DNA from: Lingula anatina
Lineage: Eukaryota; Brachiopoda; Lingulata; Lingulida; Lingulidae
DNA: 64,000 nt
Assembly (NCBI RefSeq): GCF_001039355.2
Contig: NW_019774069.1
Span: 1,161,301-1,225,300, forward strand
Direction: 5' to 3'
Position numbers and translations under genes: made by a program. Under the pieces are notes generated by a model. It was not told the DNA's origin. It saw nothing but the letters and a program-made list of their open reading frames with translations, and did no database searches. Below are positions 14,901-26,154 of this stretch, one piece after another; within the stretch, counting starts at the first letter, position 1; each line of letters starts with the position of its first letter.

Positions 14901-17033
14901 TTGATGAAGTAAACTGTAAGTTAAGTTGAGATTGGAGCAACAAGGTGATATGAAATCCATAACCACACTTGCTTCATCTCGGCTATGCATCTTGAGGAGC
15001 ATGAAATGCACTTGGTCAAGGATGATCAGATTGCATAATTAAAAACAATTTTTTTTTGAGTGAAATCCATTATTTTAACCAAAACAGGGTCTAAAAGAGT
15101 AACTGCCCAAACTATTTATTTAAGCTCAGATGCAGTAGGTTATTTTATTATGATGTGAAATTAAGTGCACAGAGATATTCCAATGTTTTAGCTTATTTTG
15201 TCTCCTGATGAAGTATCTTGACTGAGGCTGGTGTAAGACCAGTTGAATATCTTCTGTTGTCTACATTTACGGTTGATTTTTATTGTCAGTGGGCAGTTCA
15301 ATATTGACAAATCACTACAGAAGTGTCTTTGATTAACAAACCAGTACAAAATGACAGTTTGGACTTGGATATTTCTAGAAGTGCAAACTATACTAATAAA
15401 GTGGGCTTGTACTTCATTCCTTACTTACAATGACGTGCCACACTTTGTTTATTAACGCCTCTTTTTGTTAGAAGCCAGTAGAAATATATTACTGGATTTT
15501 ATACATTGCACATGAAATTGGTTTCATATTTTGTATTGAATCTGGTATGAAAAAAAGACAAGTACTCCATAGAGAGTACAATTTTTTGACAATATTTTAT
15601 ATTCTGTGCCATTTTTCACCAAGTCAAAAGCCAAAAGATAATCTCTCTTTTCCCGGAATTATATATTTTTGTAAGTTTTTACACAGCCCATTAAACCCGA
15701 CTTCCTCTTATGAACACAACAATGAAAGATTTCTTAATATATTAAAATATTTAAAAAAAGGATACCTTCACTTTATACTTTGAACTTTTTCAGATTTCCT
15801 TGCTGTGGTAAGTGCTATCCATGTGACGTCTGCCATGATGACAAGGAAGGGGACCACGAGATGAAGTTTGCCAATAGGATGGTGTGTGGATTTTGTGCCA
15901 AAGAACAGGTAAATGTTGTGATGTGCTTTCAAATATCAGCTTCCATTTTATCAATTGATCAGTGAGAATCTTACTCTACTAGTTCATTAAATTATTGTTT
16001 ATTTAAATTTAGTTCAGACCAATTATGGATGAAAGGCTCTATTAAATGCCTGTAAACATCCAGTATATATAATCTCAAATGACGTACATAGGAGCACATG
16101 CTCAAAATTTTAATTTCTCTAAAATATCTTGTGCATTTAAAGTGTTTAAATGCCCTAGCATTGAGATTTGAACATGAAAAATGTCTTTTTGAAAATGATG
16201 ATGTCCTGTTCCAGCCCTATTCTAATGAGCGTCCTTGTATAAGCTGTCACAGTCACCTGAAGAAAGTGTCTACCAAGCATTGGGAGGGTGGGAAAGGATG
16301 CAGAGATAAGATTGCAATGAGCAGGTAGGGATCTTGTTAAAACAGTTAAGAAAATTAGTTACACCAATGAGCTTGTCATTTCTCTTGCACTCCTAACCAC
16401 TGTACAGTTGAAAACTTACAGAAAAAATTAAAACTCTCTGAGAAAAATTTGTTTAAAGATGGTAGTTACTGTACAGTAAATGTGGCACAGAGCCAACGAT
16501 GACTGACACTGACAGTTAAGTTTGTTAGGTAATATAGTGCCCACTAATTAATTCTCATTAATCCTTGCAGCCATTGTTTGGATATTTAAGACTGATTAAT
16601 TGTAGGGCCAGGCAGGTTTCTTTTTGAGTTTTGATGTGAGTCAATTAAGGATTATATAAAGTTCATTGTTTAGAGAAAATCAGTTCTGTGAGGTTGTGAT
16701 TGTGTTGTCATGCATACTGCATACAACTTGGAAGACTATCATGTGTCATTTGATGATTTACAGTGACATAGTTATATTCTTAATAACATTGTATTCCCAA
16801 AATGCCAGTGTGTCTGGCGATGGATCATCACATTGCAGAACTGTCACATTGGAACTGTATTAAGATCTATAGCAGCTGTTCCTTATTCTGTCTAATTGGG
16901 CTTTTCATTAGTTTTATTTTTTTACAGGGATGACAAGAAGAAATATGCCAATTCCTCCAAAACCATTTCCAAGAAGCAACAAGCCTTGGATAAACCTGGG
17001 AATGCAAAAACGACAAAGTTGAGACACACATAG
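2964..17033 (+). CDS. CCCH and CHY zinc-finger protein with RWD-like domain, 12 coding exons
   Basis: Exons are 2900(ATG 2964)-3474, 3695-3960, 4380-4439, 4594-4646, 5009-5153, 5439-5664, 5951-6294, 6460-6571, 7011-7143, 15794-15908, 16215-16324 and 16928-17033. All junctions are GT-AG and phase-compatible, giving about 726 aa. Two CCCH fingers have C-x8-C-x5-C-x3-H spacing (C32/C41/C47/H51 and C129/C138/C144/H148), the Tis11-like spacing typical of RNA-binding fingers. Residues about 200-345 look like an RWD fold (YPQV followed by PFNIKFPED, then helices), and an acidic linker follows to about 420. Four CxxC pairs (QCSRC, CPKC, GCMNC, RCLGC) lie at about 440-550. The C-terminus is a CHY zinc finger (CKHY, RFPCCGKCYPCDVCH, CGFC, CISCH). 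The CTCHY and RING domains of RCHY1 are absent. An RNA or ubiquitin-related role is possible, but the function is unknown. The frame is open upstream of ATG 2964 to the acceptor, so an earlier start is not excluded. Its ninth intron holds a GPCR gene. Confidence 0.9.
3551..3591. repeat. Poly(A) and (AT)n simple repeat in intron 1 of the CHY gene
   Basis: A run of A is followed by alternating AT with a central catatatat. It lies between coding exons 1 and 2. Confidence 0.9.
7144..12201. other. Large intron of the CHY gene, 5' part
   Basis: About 5 kb of AT-rich intron from the donor AAG|GTAAGC to the start of the nested GPCR. Only short unsupported open frames and small AT repeats (for example 7343-7371) are seen. 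The promoter of the GPCR must lie here or in host-gene transcription, but no clear motif stands out. Confidence 0.6.
12202..13287 (+). CDS. Class A (rhodopsin-like) neuropeptide GPCR, FMRFamide-receptor-like, intronless
   Basis: A single open frame of 361 aa has seven hydrophobic segments at about 28-52, 62-87, 103-128, 147-168, 187-217, 246-270 and 286-311. The N-terminus has two NxT glycosylation sites (N3, N15), and N173 gives an NSS in loop 2. Visible class A signatures are GVILNVLN in TM1, LKALAVADGL in TM2 (D73 = D2.50), ERC at 128-130 in place of DRY, P204 in TM5, P263 in TM6 and NYTMNFVLY at 300-308 in place of NPxxY. GNIFGTCSAWITVAVAVER in TM3 and the NxxxNFxxYC ending of TM7 match the FMRFamide/myosuppressin-type receptor group, so a peptide ligand coupling through a G protein at the plasma membrane is expected. 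No cysteine is seen in loop 2 or at position 3.25, so the usual loop disulphide is missing. The gene lies whole inside an intron of the CHY gene on the same strand, which suggests retroposition or an ancestrally intronless receptor. The ligand is unknown. Confidence 0.92.
   Translation: MENETYGSNCQMIENETQQIIDVMEHVGYVYIIPVISLFGVILNVLNLFVLCGKHSPLKGSSYAYLKALAVADGLTCLIVAPIAFVRCTNCVGEDMYTRAFYEVYIYLPFGNIFGTCSAWITVAVAVERCIMIKFPVKSKKICKSSVVWKVVGLLVLCSMAANVMYFFQNYINSSNVKTPTLISLDTGFFVLSWIRAALTKFIPIILLAVLNMYLIKHVYKMEKKRKSMVIQQTVQMRKQRTQVRLAAMLIAVVFAFLIGSIPVTFAHTIIYKGIFGECSLFKLEYFAFRLVANILEILNYTMNFVLYCLLNTNFNARLHSIFSCGSEIKVQAEFSMSHQGQSGPYPEGQQSDDNSIGSRF
13965..13970 (+). terminator. Candidate poly(A) signal AATAAA of the GPCR
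   Basis: AATAAA lies 678 nt after the GPCR stop codon and is followed by a mixed GT/T-rich stretch. It is the most plausible 3' end for an independent GPCR transcript inside the host intron. Inference. Confidence 0.45.
13971..15793. other. Large intron of the CHY gene, 3' part
   Basis: AT-rich intron from the GPCR 3' end to the acceptor tttttcag at 15793. Open frames at 13988-14173 and 15547-15783 have no motifs and are treated as chance. Confidence 0.6.
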
Positions 17034-17439
17034 ATAGTATTTTTGTGACATTTTTTTAAAAAGTCAAAAGTAAGAAAAATATAGTGAGTTCAGGTGCTAT
17101 GTCTTGTAATCTGATATTAGACAGCAGTTTTCTTTATTAATCAGGTATTGATTTTTGTAGGATAAGTACACTTAAGTAGTGCAAGCCTGGAATTATTTGG
17201 GTAGATGATTGAGCATCTATATTAATTTATACACCATCCATTAAGAAGTTGGTATAGTGAAGTTTATGAACATAACAACTTGTTAAATTGTGAAACTAAA
17301 ATATTCAAAGCTTCCAATAATTTTTTCTTAAATGTGCGTATTTTGGAAACAAATTATGTTAAATTAAAAATTAACGATGTCTATTCAAAAGCATATGTCA
17401 ACATATACTGAAGTTTATAATTGTTAAATATTTTGCAGC

Positions 17440-17445
17440 AATAAA
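17440..17445 (+). terminator. Candidate poly(A) signal AATAAA of the CHY gene
   Basis: AATAAA lies about 407 nt downstream of the TAG stop at 17031-17033. It would give a modest 3' UTR and leaves about 2.3 kb to the convergent UBAP1 stop. Confidence 0.45.
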
Positions 17446-19553
17446 TATTAAAGGGACACTTTAATTGTAAATTATAAAACAATCTAAGAGTCATTTTATT
17501 TCCTGTTCAATTGTACCACAACTCTGATTGCTTGAGTAAATTGTGGACACTGGGCAGGTTTGCAATATTAACAACACTAGAAAGATATTTGAGCTCCTGG
17601 GCCATCTACAACTAAGAGTAATGGCACCCTGCTTTGTTAGAGGTTTTTAAAGACAAGTTTCTTAATTTATCAAATTCTACATTTTGTAAGGTAGATGTTT
17701 ATTTGTCTAGCCACTAACAGGATACACTTCATATCAGGTTTATAGTTGTTTTTATATATTCTGTATCTAGTCATTAAACCTAGACATCAATGTCCATAGG
17801 AAATCGCAGCAAATGGCTTATTATCTCTTCATGGACATTTTCCGCGTGTCACATGGGGTTCATTCCTGGTACACAAATGTCTACCAAGTCTCAAGGGAGC
17901 TGGCATTTTTAAGCCCAATATGTTATCCAAAAATGGCTCTTGAGATTATGGCTATGAACAGCACTAGTGATGGATTTCTTTCTCTTTAGATGCATTTTGG
18001 TTAGATTATTGTTGAAGAGAGCTGGGTTATCGTTGGATGAAAAAAAAAGGAGGACAAATTATCAGGTCCTCGTTTTTACGGGTATAATATATATATATAT
18101 ATAATGTGATTTAAAATGTCCCCAAGCCATATTTTTGTCTTTTAAGATATTAAAATATCCTGCAAAGACCTGAAAAATGATAAACTCCTAAAATGGCAGA
18201 ACCTGATGTTGTTTCCATGTAAAATGTCAGGAGGGAGTGTTGATCTAAATAAAATCACTTCTCTTTAAAATAGAATCGTACACTGAAGCATCCAAGTCCA
18301 GTACGATGGGCTGAAGAGAAAATTGGGAAATTTCCTTTTTCTTGGCCAAAATTAAATTTAGTTGTGAAAAACTTGTATAAAATACAGAAAAATGACAGGA
18401 GTTTTAAAATAAATAAAACTGATATTTAAACATGCAATGTCACACAACACACTATACAACACCAATATCAGTATATTTGCACTTGATGTTATTCAAATGC
18501 AGACTTTATTCTGCTTGATTGCACAAATCCATACATGCTATTTATCAAAAAAAAAAAAAAAAAAAAGGAATATATCCAGGATTTCTAAGCATATACCCTT
18601 CATGGATTATGAGCAATTGAAGGCTGGTGCACAGGAAACTATAAATTTTAAGTGCTTCATTGTTTATCTCTGCTATTCAAAAATTTTTTTACCCTGTTTG
18701 CACCATGTTAGACATCTATTAAAGACTACCATTAAAATAACAAATGAGGGTGACAAATCTCTGTGAAGTTATCAATTTGTTCGGGTGATCGCCATTTTCT
18801 ACAAACTACACACTTTGTAGCCTGGAACAACAAACTAGTAATTTATCCTAAAACATTGTCACAGTGGCAATACATGATGTATATCTGCAAAAAGCACCCC
18901 TGTATTGTAAATATATCACAGATAGCACATCCTGCATGTTTAACAAGAATAGGGAAATCTGAAATAATATATGTCACCTCCCCTTTTAAGACATTAACGT
19001 GACTATAATTTCCATCCCTCTTCTTCAAAACCTGCAGTTTACAACAATAAAATAAAATGCAATGCAATGCAATATGAACAAACAAATCACTCTTAAGAAG
19101 AAAATAACATACATGCACATGGCATCTTGATTAAAATGCAGAGAACTGGACAAACCTACAAACTTAATATGGAAGAAGTACACTAGATTTAATATACCTA
19201 GTAAAAGCTGTCAAGGTGAGCAGAATCAGTTTTTAGTCTAAATTAGAAAGAGTAACAATACATTAATTTGTACATTAAATAGTACTTGGTACTATCAGCT
19301 TGACAGGCTACAGGAGGATGATACGAAGACAAGCTATGTGAGCACAAGTAAGCAGGGAAGCTATGATAAGAAAACTGTTTGCAGGTCTTAATGAAATGTA
19401 AGAAAAAAGCTATCACCCAAATTTTTATGTCATTGTATATCTAAGGGGTTGTTAACCAATAATTGGCATGAAAAAGATCTGTTGTAACAAAAAAAAAACA
19501 TGAATAGAGAAATAGAAATTCTCAAGTACAGTAATGCACAACTAACATGAAAT
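17446..19553. other. Convergent intergenic region between the CHY gene and UBAP1
   Basis: The genes on both sides point into this gap, so it should hold their 3' UTRs and transcription ends. A poly(A) run of about 20 sits at 18548-18567 and an (AT)n run at 18089-18102. The open frames at 18437-19118 are AT-rich and motif-free. Confidence 0.5.
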
Positions 19554-19753
19554 AAAAAAGTCATCAATATCAGTCTGTCAATATTATTTTTGCTACAAAA
19601 ACCTTGTCTTCAACCTTGGGAACATACATACTTTTTGTGTATCCATTTCAATTTCATCTAAAAGCAAGTATCAAAATTCCTTTACAGTAGCAATTTTGAA
19701 AAAGAAGCATCTCTGCTTTTAGGGACTGCTTACAAATTTCCTATACTGTCCAA

Positions 19754-22700
19754 CTACAACTGTGTTAGTTGATCCAAAGCTTTATCCTTGTCACAATTAT
19801 GTTTTACTAGAGCTTCCTTGACTTTTGCAGGGTGAAATCCCATCTGTTTAAAGTTGGTTAACATTTCAAGATAGTCTTTAACCTAAAATACAAATAATAA
19901 AAAGATACATAAGATTTTTCATAATAACCTCAGCAGCTTTAATTTGTTAAATGAACAACTATTGGTAATTATTTGAATGTTTACAATGAATGCTATGTAG
20001 CAGGACCTCCTCATTATTGACAAAAGGATTTTCTGAGTGGAGAGAAACTACATGGTTGATTCAGACAGATGTTGAGATAAAATGAAGTGAGATGCTGCGA
20101 GTTCTCTGTGTTATAGGAAGTACAGGAAAAAACTGACCTACTGCAAATAGTGAATTATTCTTCACTGTCTGATTATTAGACTTAGATGAGATTATATTTT
20201 ACTTAAACTATTTATGAAAAGAAGTGTTATTTTTTGATCCAGTTCATACCTTTGTATCCTGTTCTGGAAATGAGAATAATGCGTCTTCTGCATCAGCAGC
20301 TGTGTATCCCTTCTCCAGTAGACTGCCAAGATGACACAAGTGATCCACCACCTAAAACATGCAAATATTTCCCATCAATTTTTAAAAAAAGACACTCAAA
20401 TATTTTACAGTTTTTGTCATCTAAGTTATTAAAAATTGCCACCATTATCCCATGTAAGTGAGAATCCAGCTGAAGGACTGTCAACATACCATCCTGACAA
20501 CTCACCTGTTTATCATCCATTCCCAGTTTTTCCACAGCTCTTGCCACCCTGGCTTGAGGAAACCCCATACTAACAACACTGTCAACCAGCCTCTGGGATT
20601 CATTGGACAGTTTACTATATGGATTTCTTTCTCTTGGTGCTGGTCTAGGAGGTGGAGTGGCCCTGGCAGGACCTGCCTGTGGCGGACTGGACGTCTGAGG
20701 AGTACTGGGAAGAGGAGAGTACCTGTTCCAAGCCTGTATGGCATAATAGAAGGAAGAATGGTTAATTTTTTTCCCTTAAATTGTTTCATGTCATGTTAAC
20801 ATATTAAAAATTTCAACATCTTTTTCTTGTCACTGATTTCATATTTAATTGAACTGAATTTTGTGATTGTGTTTCGTTCTTGGTGTTCACAAGAGTTATC
20901 TTTGAGTGTAACCAGGAAAAAATCCACCCTTAGTATGTTTTGCCCTCACTTGCATGTTGTCATTTTCAGGTTTGTAATTTGTAAATCATTTAGACACATG
21001 AATGTCTCATGAATAAGAACTAAAATCAGGATGGAAAGGGATATCTTTGTAACTATATTTCTATACTTTTCACTACTTGAGACAAGACTAATGTGTACAG
21101 TGCACCAAGTTTCAAGTTACTGTGAACTTCATAAAACTAGAATTTGTACTAAGTTGCTGCGCTCCAAATTCTACTAATTGTATTATCAGCAACAGCATGC
21201 ATCACTTTGTTATAAAGGCAGTTATAATTTTTAATAAAGTCGTGCAAATTGTGATGTTATTTTTATAGATTATATGACAACATATACAAAGAAAAAAATC
21301 AAAAGGGCAAATCTAAGGTACACTTGCAAAGTGTTTTCCTCCATCAAAAAGTGGAGGGTGAAAGTCAAAGTTTGAAAGATCGTGACATTCTAAAACATCA
21401 AAATATGATGGGTTAAAAATTCAACTAAATACAAATCCTCTACAAACTTTTACAGGTTGAAACTGAAATGTGATTTTGACCTCAAGGGTAGTCCTAATAC
21501 ATCAGTATTCAACCAGCATTCATGAACTAATTAAAACTAGGATTAACATGCATCTGTTAAGGGCTTTAATTGACAAAAAAGTCTACAAAAGTCTAGCTTA
21601 CCCACCAAAATTATCGTTTTAATCAAATGACCAAAAAATCTATTTGTTTTAAAATACGTTTCTGCTCATAACGATGACTGTACAAATAAGGGTTCGTTCA
21701 CATGAAAAATCTATTTTCTAAAAATCTAAAAATCTATTGGCGGTATCTTGTGATCACGGTCTGTGCCCTGAATACCCCGCAGCGTAATTACTGGCAGCGC
21801 GAGCGAGTTACTTCCAAATTGAAGGCTGGCCAAATTGAAGGTTGAACATTTTGTGTGCACTCGGGTAAATCACTGCCTGGCTGCTTGAGGCTTTTAAGCC
21901 GCTTCCACTGATTGCAAATTACAAGAATCGCCTTCAGAGTTGGACCAACCCAAGTAGTGTTATGTAGATATCCGAATGGGGTCTCAGTACCCTAACTCTC
22001 TTAGTCAGTTTAACTATCCAGACAGCCATCTTGTTTTGTTCAAATGTAGTGTGAACTGGGGGCCCTGTTATATAACTGTGCATGCTTCATTCTTCTGTCT
22101 GACCTAAAATAATCACCCAGCACCCCCCCACCCCCCACCCCCCAGCATTATTTACTGAAGGTGTTAAGCAAGAAAGCATACTAACACTAGCACTGCATGA
22201 CACACTGTCAACCAAGACCACACCTTCCTGGCTCACCTGGCCAGAAGACACCCGTGATGGGGGAGACTTTGTTGTAAGATAAGGACTTAATGGAGCCCTC
22301 TCTACCTGGGATATGTCTGGGGTACTGCGTGAGCTCCTCCGGGAATCCTGAAATGATGGTCCTGAGCTAGCGCTAAAGCTAGCAGTTATGTTTGATTTTT
22401 CCAGGTTTAAGCTTTCATGAATTGCACTGTCATGTCTGCTGTACCGTCCATACGAGGTCTGAGTTGACCGACTGCCATCCCAAGAAGAAAGCACAGAAGG
22501 TTCTCCAAATTTTAGGTTTGAATTAGTGAGTGTAGAGTCACAGTCTGAGACTTTATTTCCCGCTCCAATAGGAGGGAGTGGAGAACTAACCAAAGCTGTC
22601 ATAGCACCAATTGGAGGCAGCTTGGGAATTTTACTTTCTGGCAAACTTCTTCTTTTCTGTCCTAAAACTTCCTTATGAGTTCCAGGTCCCCCATTTCTTA

Positions 22701-25449
22701 GGACACCAGTGTTTATATTTGGTTTTTGAGCTACATGCGGTTTGTAGGAAACTCTATCTATGGAAGTTTGTAATGTTACTCCAACAGAGTCAACTTCTAC
22801 ATTCTCACCACCATTAATTTCCTTGCCCGTGTTTTGACTGTGAATATTTGAATTGTTTGTATTTTCTTCACAATTATGACCAATCCCATTGGCTACTAGC
22901 CTGTTGTCGTTTTCCTGAGAGGACACAGAAAACAAATTCTTTAACTCCTCTCTATCATTGATTGTCTGCAGGGTTAAGTTATCAAAAGGGTCTTGTTCAT
23001 TTTCAAAGTCTGCTAGGTTTATTCTAGCATTCTGTGCATCTCTGTTTTCATCTGTGTTCACTCTGTCCCTGGCAATGGGAACAGGAGTGAGAATATCACT
23101 ACTTATGTTGGCCAGTAATGGATTGACTTTCTCTGGGTGTCCAATATGTCCATTTTGTTTCAAGTGAGCATTTTCTACTGGCTGTCCCACATGGTCAGAA
23201 CTGTTTGGGCAGTCTCCTCTTTCTGTTGTATGCATATTATACTCATTATTCTCCAGTTGGTTAATTTGTTCCTCTCTAGAAATTTCCAATTCTTCTTCAG
23301 CTTCTCTCTGTGCCTCTGCATAATTCAGAACGGCTTGTTCTACTTCAAAATCATACTGAAATCAAACAAATACGTCAAATTAAGTCATGCATCACAACTA
23401 TTTTGTATGCTGTACTTGTTATTAATATAAATACAATTGAAACATGACCTATAATAGTATTTGATAAAACCAACTAACCAAGTCCTCAAACAAATACTTT
23501 CACCACTATTTACATTTCAGGTGGTACTGGTAAACAGTCTGATGTTAATTTGTTTACAATGGCAAAATTGATGTTAACAATAAATCAGATTCAAGACAAT
23601 TCAAGACAATAAGTTGCCTGTGCCTATCCTTGAGACATTCTTCAGTCAACTTGCTATTCAATAATGTAATTAAGAAACTTACCATTTCTGATAAAATGTT
23701 CCTGGGATCTGGCATTTGGAAACTCAGAGGAAGTGAAACCTAAAACAGAATGATGTCCTTTATTCGTCACATTGTCACATCCCTCTGTGGAAGTTACCCA
23801 GACTTTTCACAGTATCGTCCATTATTATAGTTCTAAATTTTTTAAAATTTTCAACGTGTTGCTTGTAGTTAAAGGTGCCCAGTGTAAGATTTTCCTGCAA
23901 ACTCATATTAAAAATAAATTCTCAGATAAACGGCATTTTTCTTCAACAAACCAACTTCTGACCCTCTTTCCTGACATTCACAGTATGTTTGTAACAATTT
24001 GGGAAAATCAAAAAGTTCTTAATCCACAGTTTTTAAAGCATTTTCTTTTCAAATTCTACCATCACATCATTGACAGGTGATGAGGTCACGAAGTGATAAA
24101 TCAGATTATTTTGGGCCACATTAATTCATGGCACCCGTTTTTCAAATTATCAAAAAGTACCATTTGTCCTCAGATAAGTTAAAAAAACAAGGTTTATGCA
24201 CTTTAAGTGTGTTTAAAACCTTACACTTTAGAAGTGACCGTCTTTAGAAGTGACCCTCAAAGTCTAGCTAACATGACTTACCTTACTTGGAGGTTTGGTG
24301 GCTTCTGAGATCTTAAAGGGCACTCCATCCATATAGGGATTTGAGCTGCTGTGTGATACTGTGTAAAAAGAAATGTTGATCATAAAGACCTTTAACATCA
24401 ATTGATTTTATTTACAACTTATTTCTCTCTCACTTTTTGTAATAAAATTATTTTTAACACTAAAGAAAAAATTTCTTAAAGTAAATTTACATGCAGTTGA
24501 AAAATGTTTAAGTCTGCTTTATGATATCCTTATTATTTTTGTAGAACCTGGTAAACTGTAAACAGTACATTCCCTTCCAAAATTGTTCTAATTACTACCA
24601 AGTATCTGACACCTCTTTCCTGATCAGTCATAGTATTATACTGAACTAACACACAGCGAATATGATATGATACTTAAGAATCAAAGACAACTACTGTCAC
24701 AATACAAAGAAGTGCAATAAATGCAAAAATACATGTTTTAAAGCAAAAAATTCAAAGATCTTATTTTTTTGCTATACTAACAAGAAAAAAAATAATAATC
24801 TAACTGTTGGCTAAGCTGATTTTTTAGACCCTAATCAGCTGGTATTAGTGAGTAGGCCATGACTGTTGACTTTTTGATAAAAAAAATCATATTTGAAATA
24901 CCGATAGGTCTAAGTGTCTCTGCATAAACCTTTCCTGCTGATTGTCTAATTAGGTAGGACTCACTAATAGCAGCAAAGGTTCATATACATAAAGTTCCCA
25001 GTTTCCTGCTTACTGTCACCTTTTTTGTTGGGTTCCACTCAGCTACCTTTGAATATAAAGAGTACCATCTGCCTATGAAATGCTTAGCTCATTCAGATAG
25101 TAAGCATAAGTCATAAAATAATATAAAGGGCTTGATTTGTCTACAAGCTTACTTACCAATGCTGGCATATGAGTGAAATCACTTGGAAATCTAATGTCCA
25201 AAAGTGACGTAAACTAACCAAGGAAATATACCATGCAATGCCCAATTGCCATATTGACCAACAGTGAACCATAAACATGACAACCATGTTCTCAAATGTG
25301 CAAACTACTCTTCTACAGGTGACAGAAAAATGACAATTTGGTCGGTTGATGCAAAAGATCTACAACAGGCACCAGGAAAGAAGTATACATGTACATTCCC
25401 AAACTTACCATGTCTAACAACAACAGAACTTACCACTGCTCGACCGCAT
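19754..25449 (-). CDS. UBAP1: UBAP1, ESCRT-I subunit, copy A1 (7 coding exons)
   Basis: Minus-strand exons in transcript order are 25449-25434, 24358-24282, 23739-23683, 23355-22237, 20733-20506, 20351-20250 and 19882-19754. All junctions are GT-AG and phase-consistent, giving about 575 aa. The first exon codes only MRSSS plus one base. Residues about 15-72 form the UMA region (DGVPFKIS, VSLPLSFQMPD, YDFEVEQ), which in UBAP1 joins it to the VPS28/TSG101/VPS37 ESCRT-I core. DPFDNL-TIND at 172-182 is a conserved UBAP1 motif. A long Ser/Pro-rich linker follows. Residues about 463-575 are the SOUBA module of overlapping ubiquitin-binding UBA domains (SVVSMGFPQARV, GYTAADAEDAL, QMGFHPAKVKEAL). The protein sorts ubiquitinated cargo at endosomes. 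At 575 aa it is somewhat longer than human UBAP1 (about 500 aa), mainly in the linker. It is duplicated as copy A2. Confidence 0.95.
21690..22075. mobile_element. Possible non-autonomous DNA element in a UBAP1 intron (A1)
   Basis: This stretch has a higher GC and CpG content than the intron around it. It begins GGGTTCGTTCACATG and ends TGTGAACTGGGGGCCC, which are roughly inverted copies (GGGttCgTTCACA against GGGCCCCCAGTTCACA). No target-site duplication could be settled. The same sequence is in A2 (about 28790-29168), so it predates the split of the two copies. The family is not identified. Confidence 0.35.
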
Positions 25450-26087
25450 ATACTCCATTATGCTTTCAGCTACGTATTTTAATACCTTAGTGACTCTGAA
25501 AAATGTAGCAAATAAATGACATGGATGTAAATCATGCAATCAAACTGATACTGATAACATCATTTGCCTGTCGATGTCACTAAGCTACAGATAATTGCAA
25601 TTTTGCCTCGAATATTTGGTATCAGTATAAATAAACACATTACCAGTAAACTCAACAACAATCAAAATTATATAAAGAAAGTCCACGGTGTATCAAAATG
25701 CACCACTACCTTTTTAATACCAGGACAGAAAACACAAATGACACAGCAGTGCTGATTCATAGGCCTGTGGTCCAAAATATTATTCTGCCATGTTGAAACT
25801 GCATCTGACGTCATTCAGAAAAATATTGGCCTACAATAAAAAATCCTTCGGATTCTTCATATCACGACCACTAAATGAGTTCAAGATTGTCAAAAATATT
25901 CACCAAAGAAAAAAAAGAAAGCGCATAAATATTTAAGATATGTCTCCATTTTTCTCGTGTACTCGATACTTTCATACCGTGTTGACTTCCGGTTAGGACG
26001 AGAGCTGACGACGTATTTGAAAGATCCGCAAATGGTTTGTTTTTAACCAAAAAAAGTTTATGTACAGTTGTCCTTTACGTTTTGAAG
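25450..26087. promoter_or_regulatory. Bidirectional promoter region UBAP1 / gene 3 (A1 copy)
   Basis: The 638 bp between the UBAP1 ATG (minus strand) and the gene 3 ATG (plus strand) contains ACTTCCGG at 25985-25992, the reverse complement of the ETS-family core CCGGAAGT, followed by CpG-bearing GGACGAGAGCTGACGACG. ETS sites in short CpG-bearing head-to-head promoters are common for housekeeping genes. No TATA box is placed suitably for either gene. Promoter activity is inferred from position and motif. Confidence 0.6.
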
Positions 26088-26154
26088 ATGTATCGTAGGT
26101 CAAATTACAGCGCAGATAATTTTAGCCACCAAGGAGATGGATATGCACCACAAA
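26088..26154 (+). pseudogene. Gene 3 first coding exon, orphan copy in A1
   Basis: ATG at 26088 opens a 67-nt exon (MYRRSNYSADNF...GYAPQ) ending at a good donor, CAAA|GTAAGT. The rest of this copy is cut off by the N at 26639. If the duplicated blocks are haplotypes, its downstream exons are those of block B2 (39745-44036). It is marked broken only because it is separated from them in this assembly. Confidence 0.65.
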
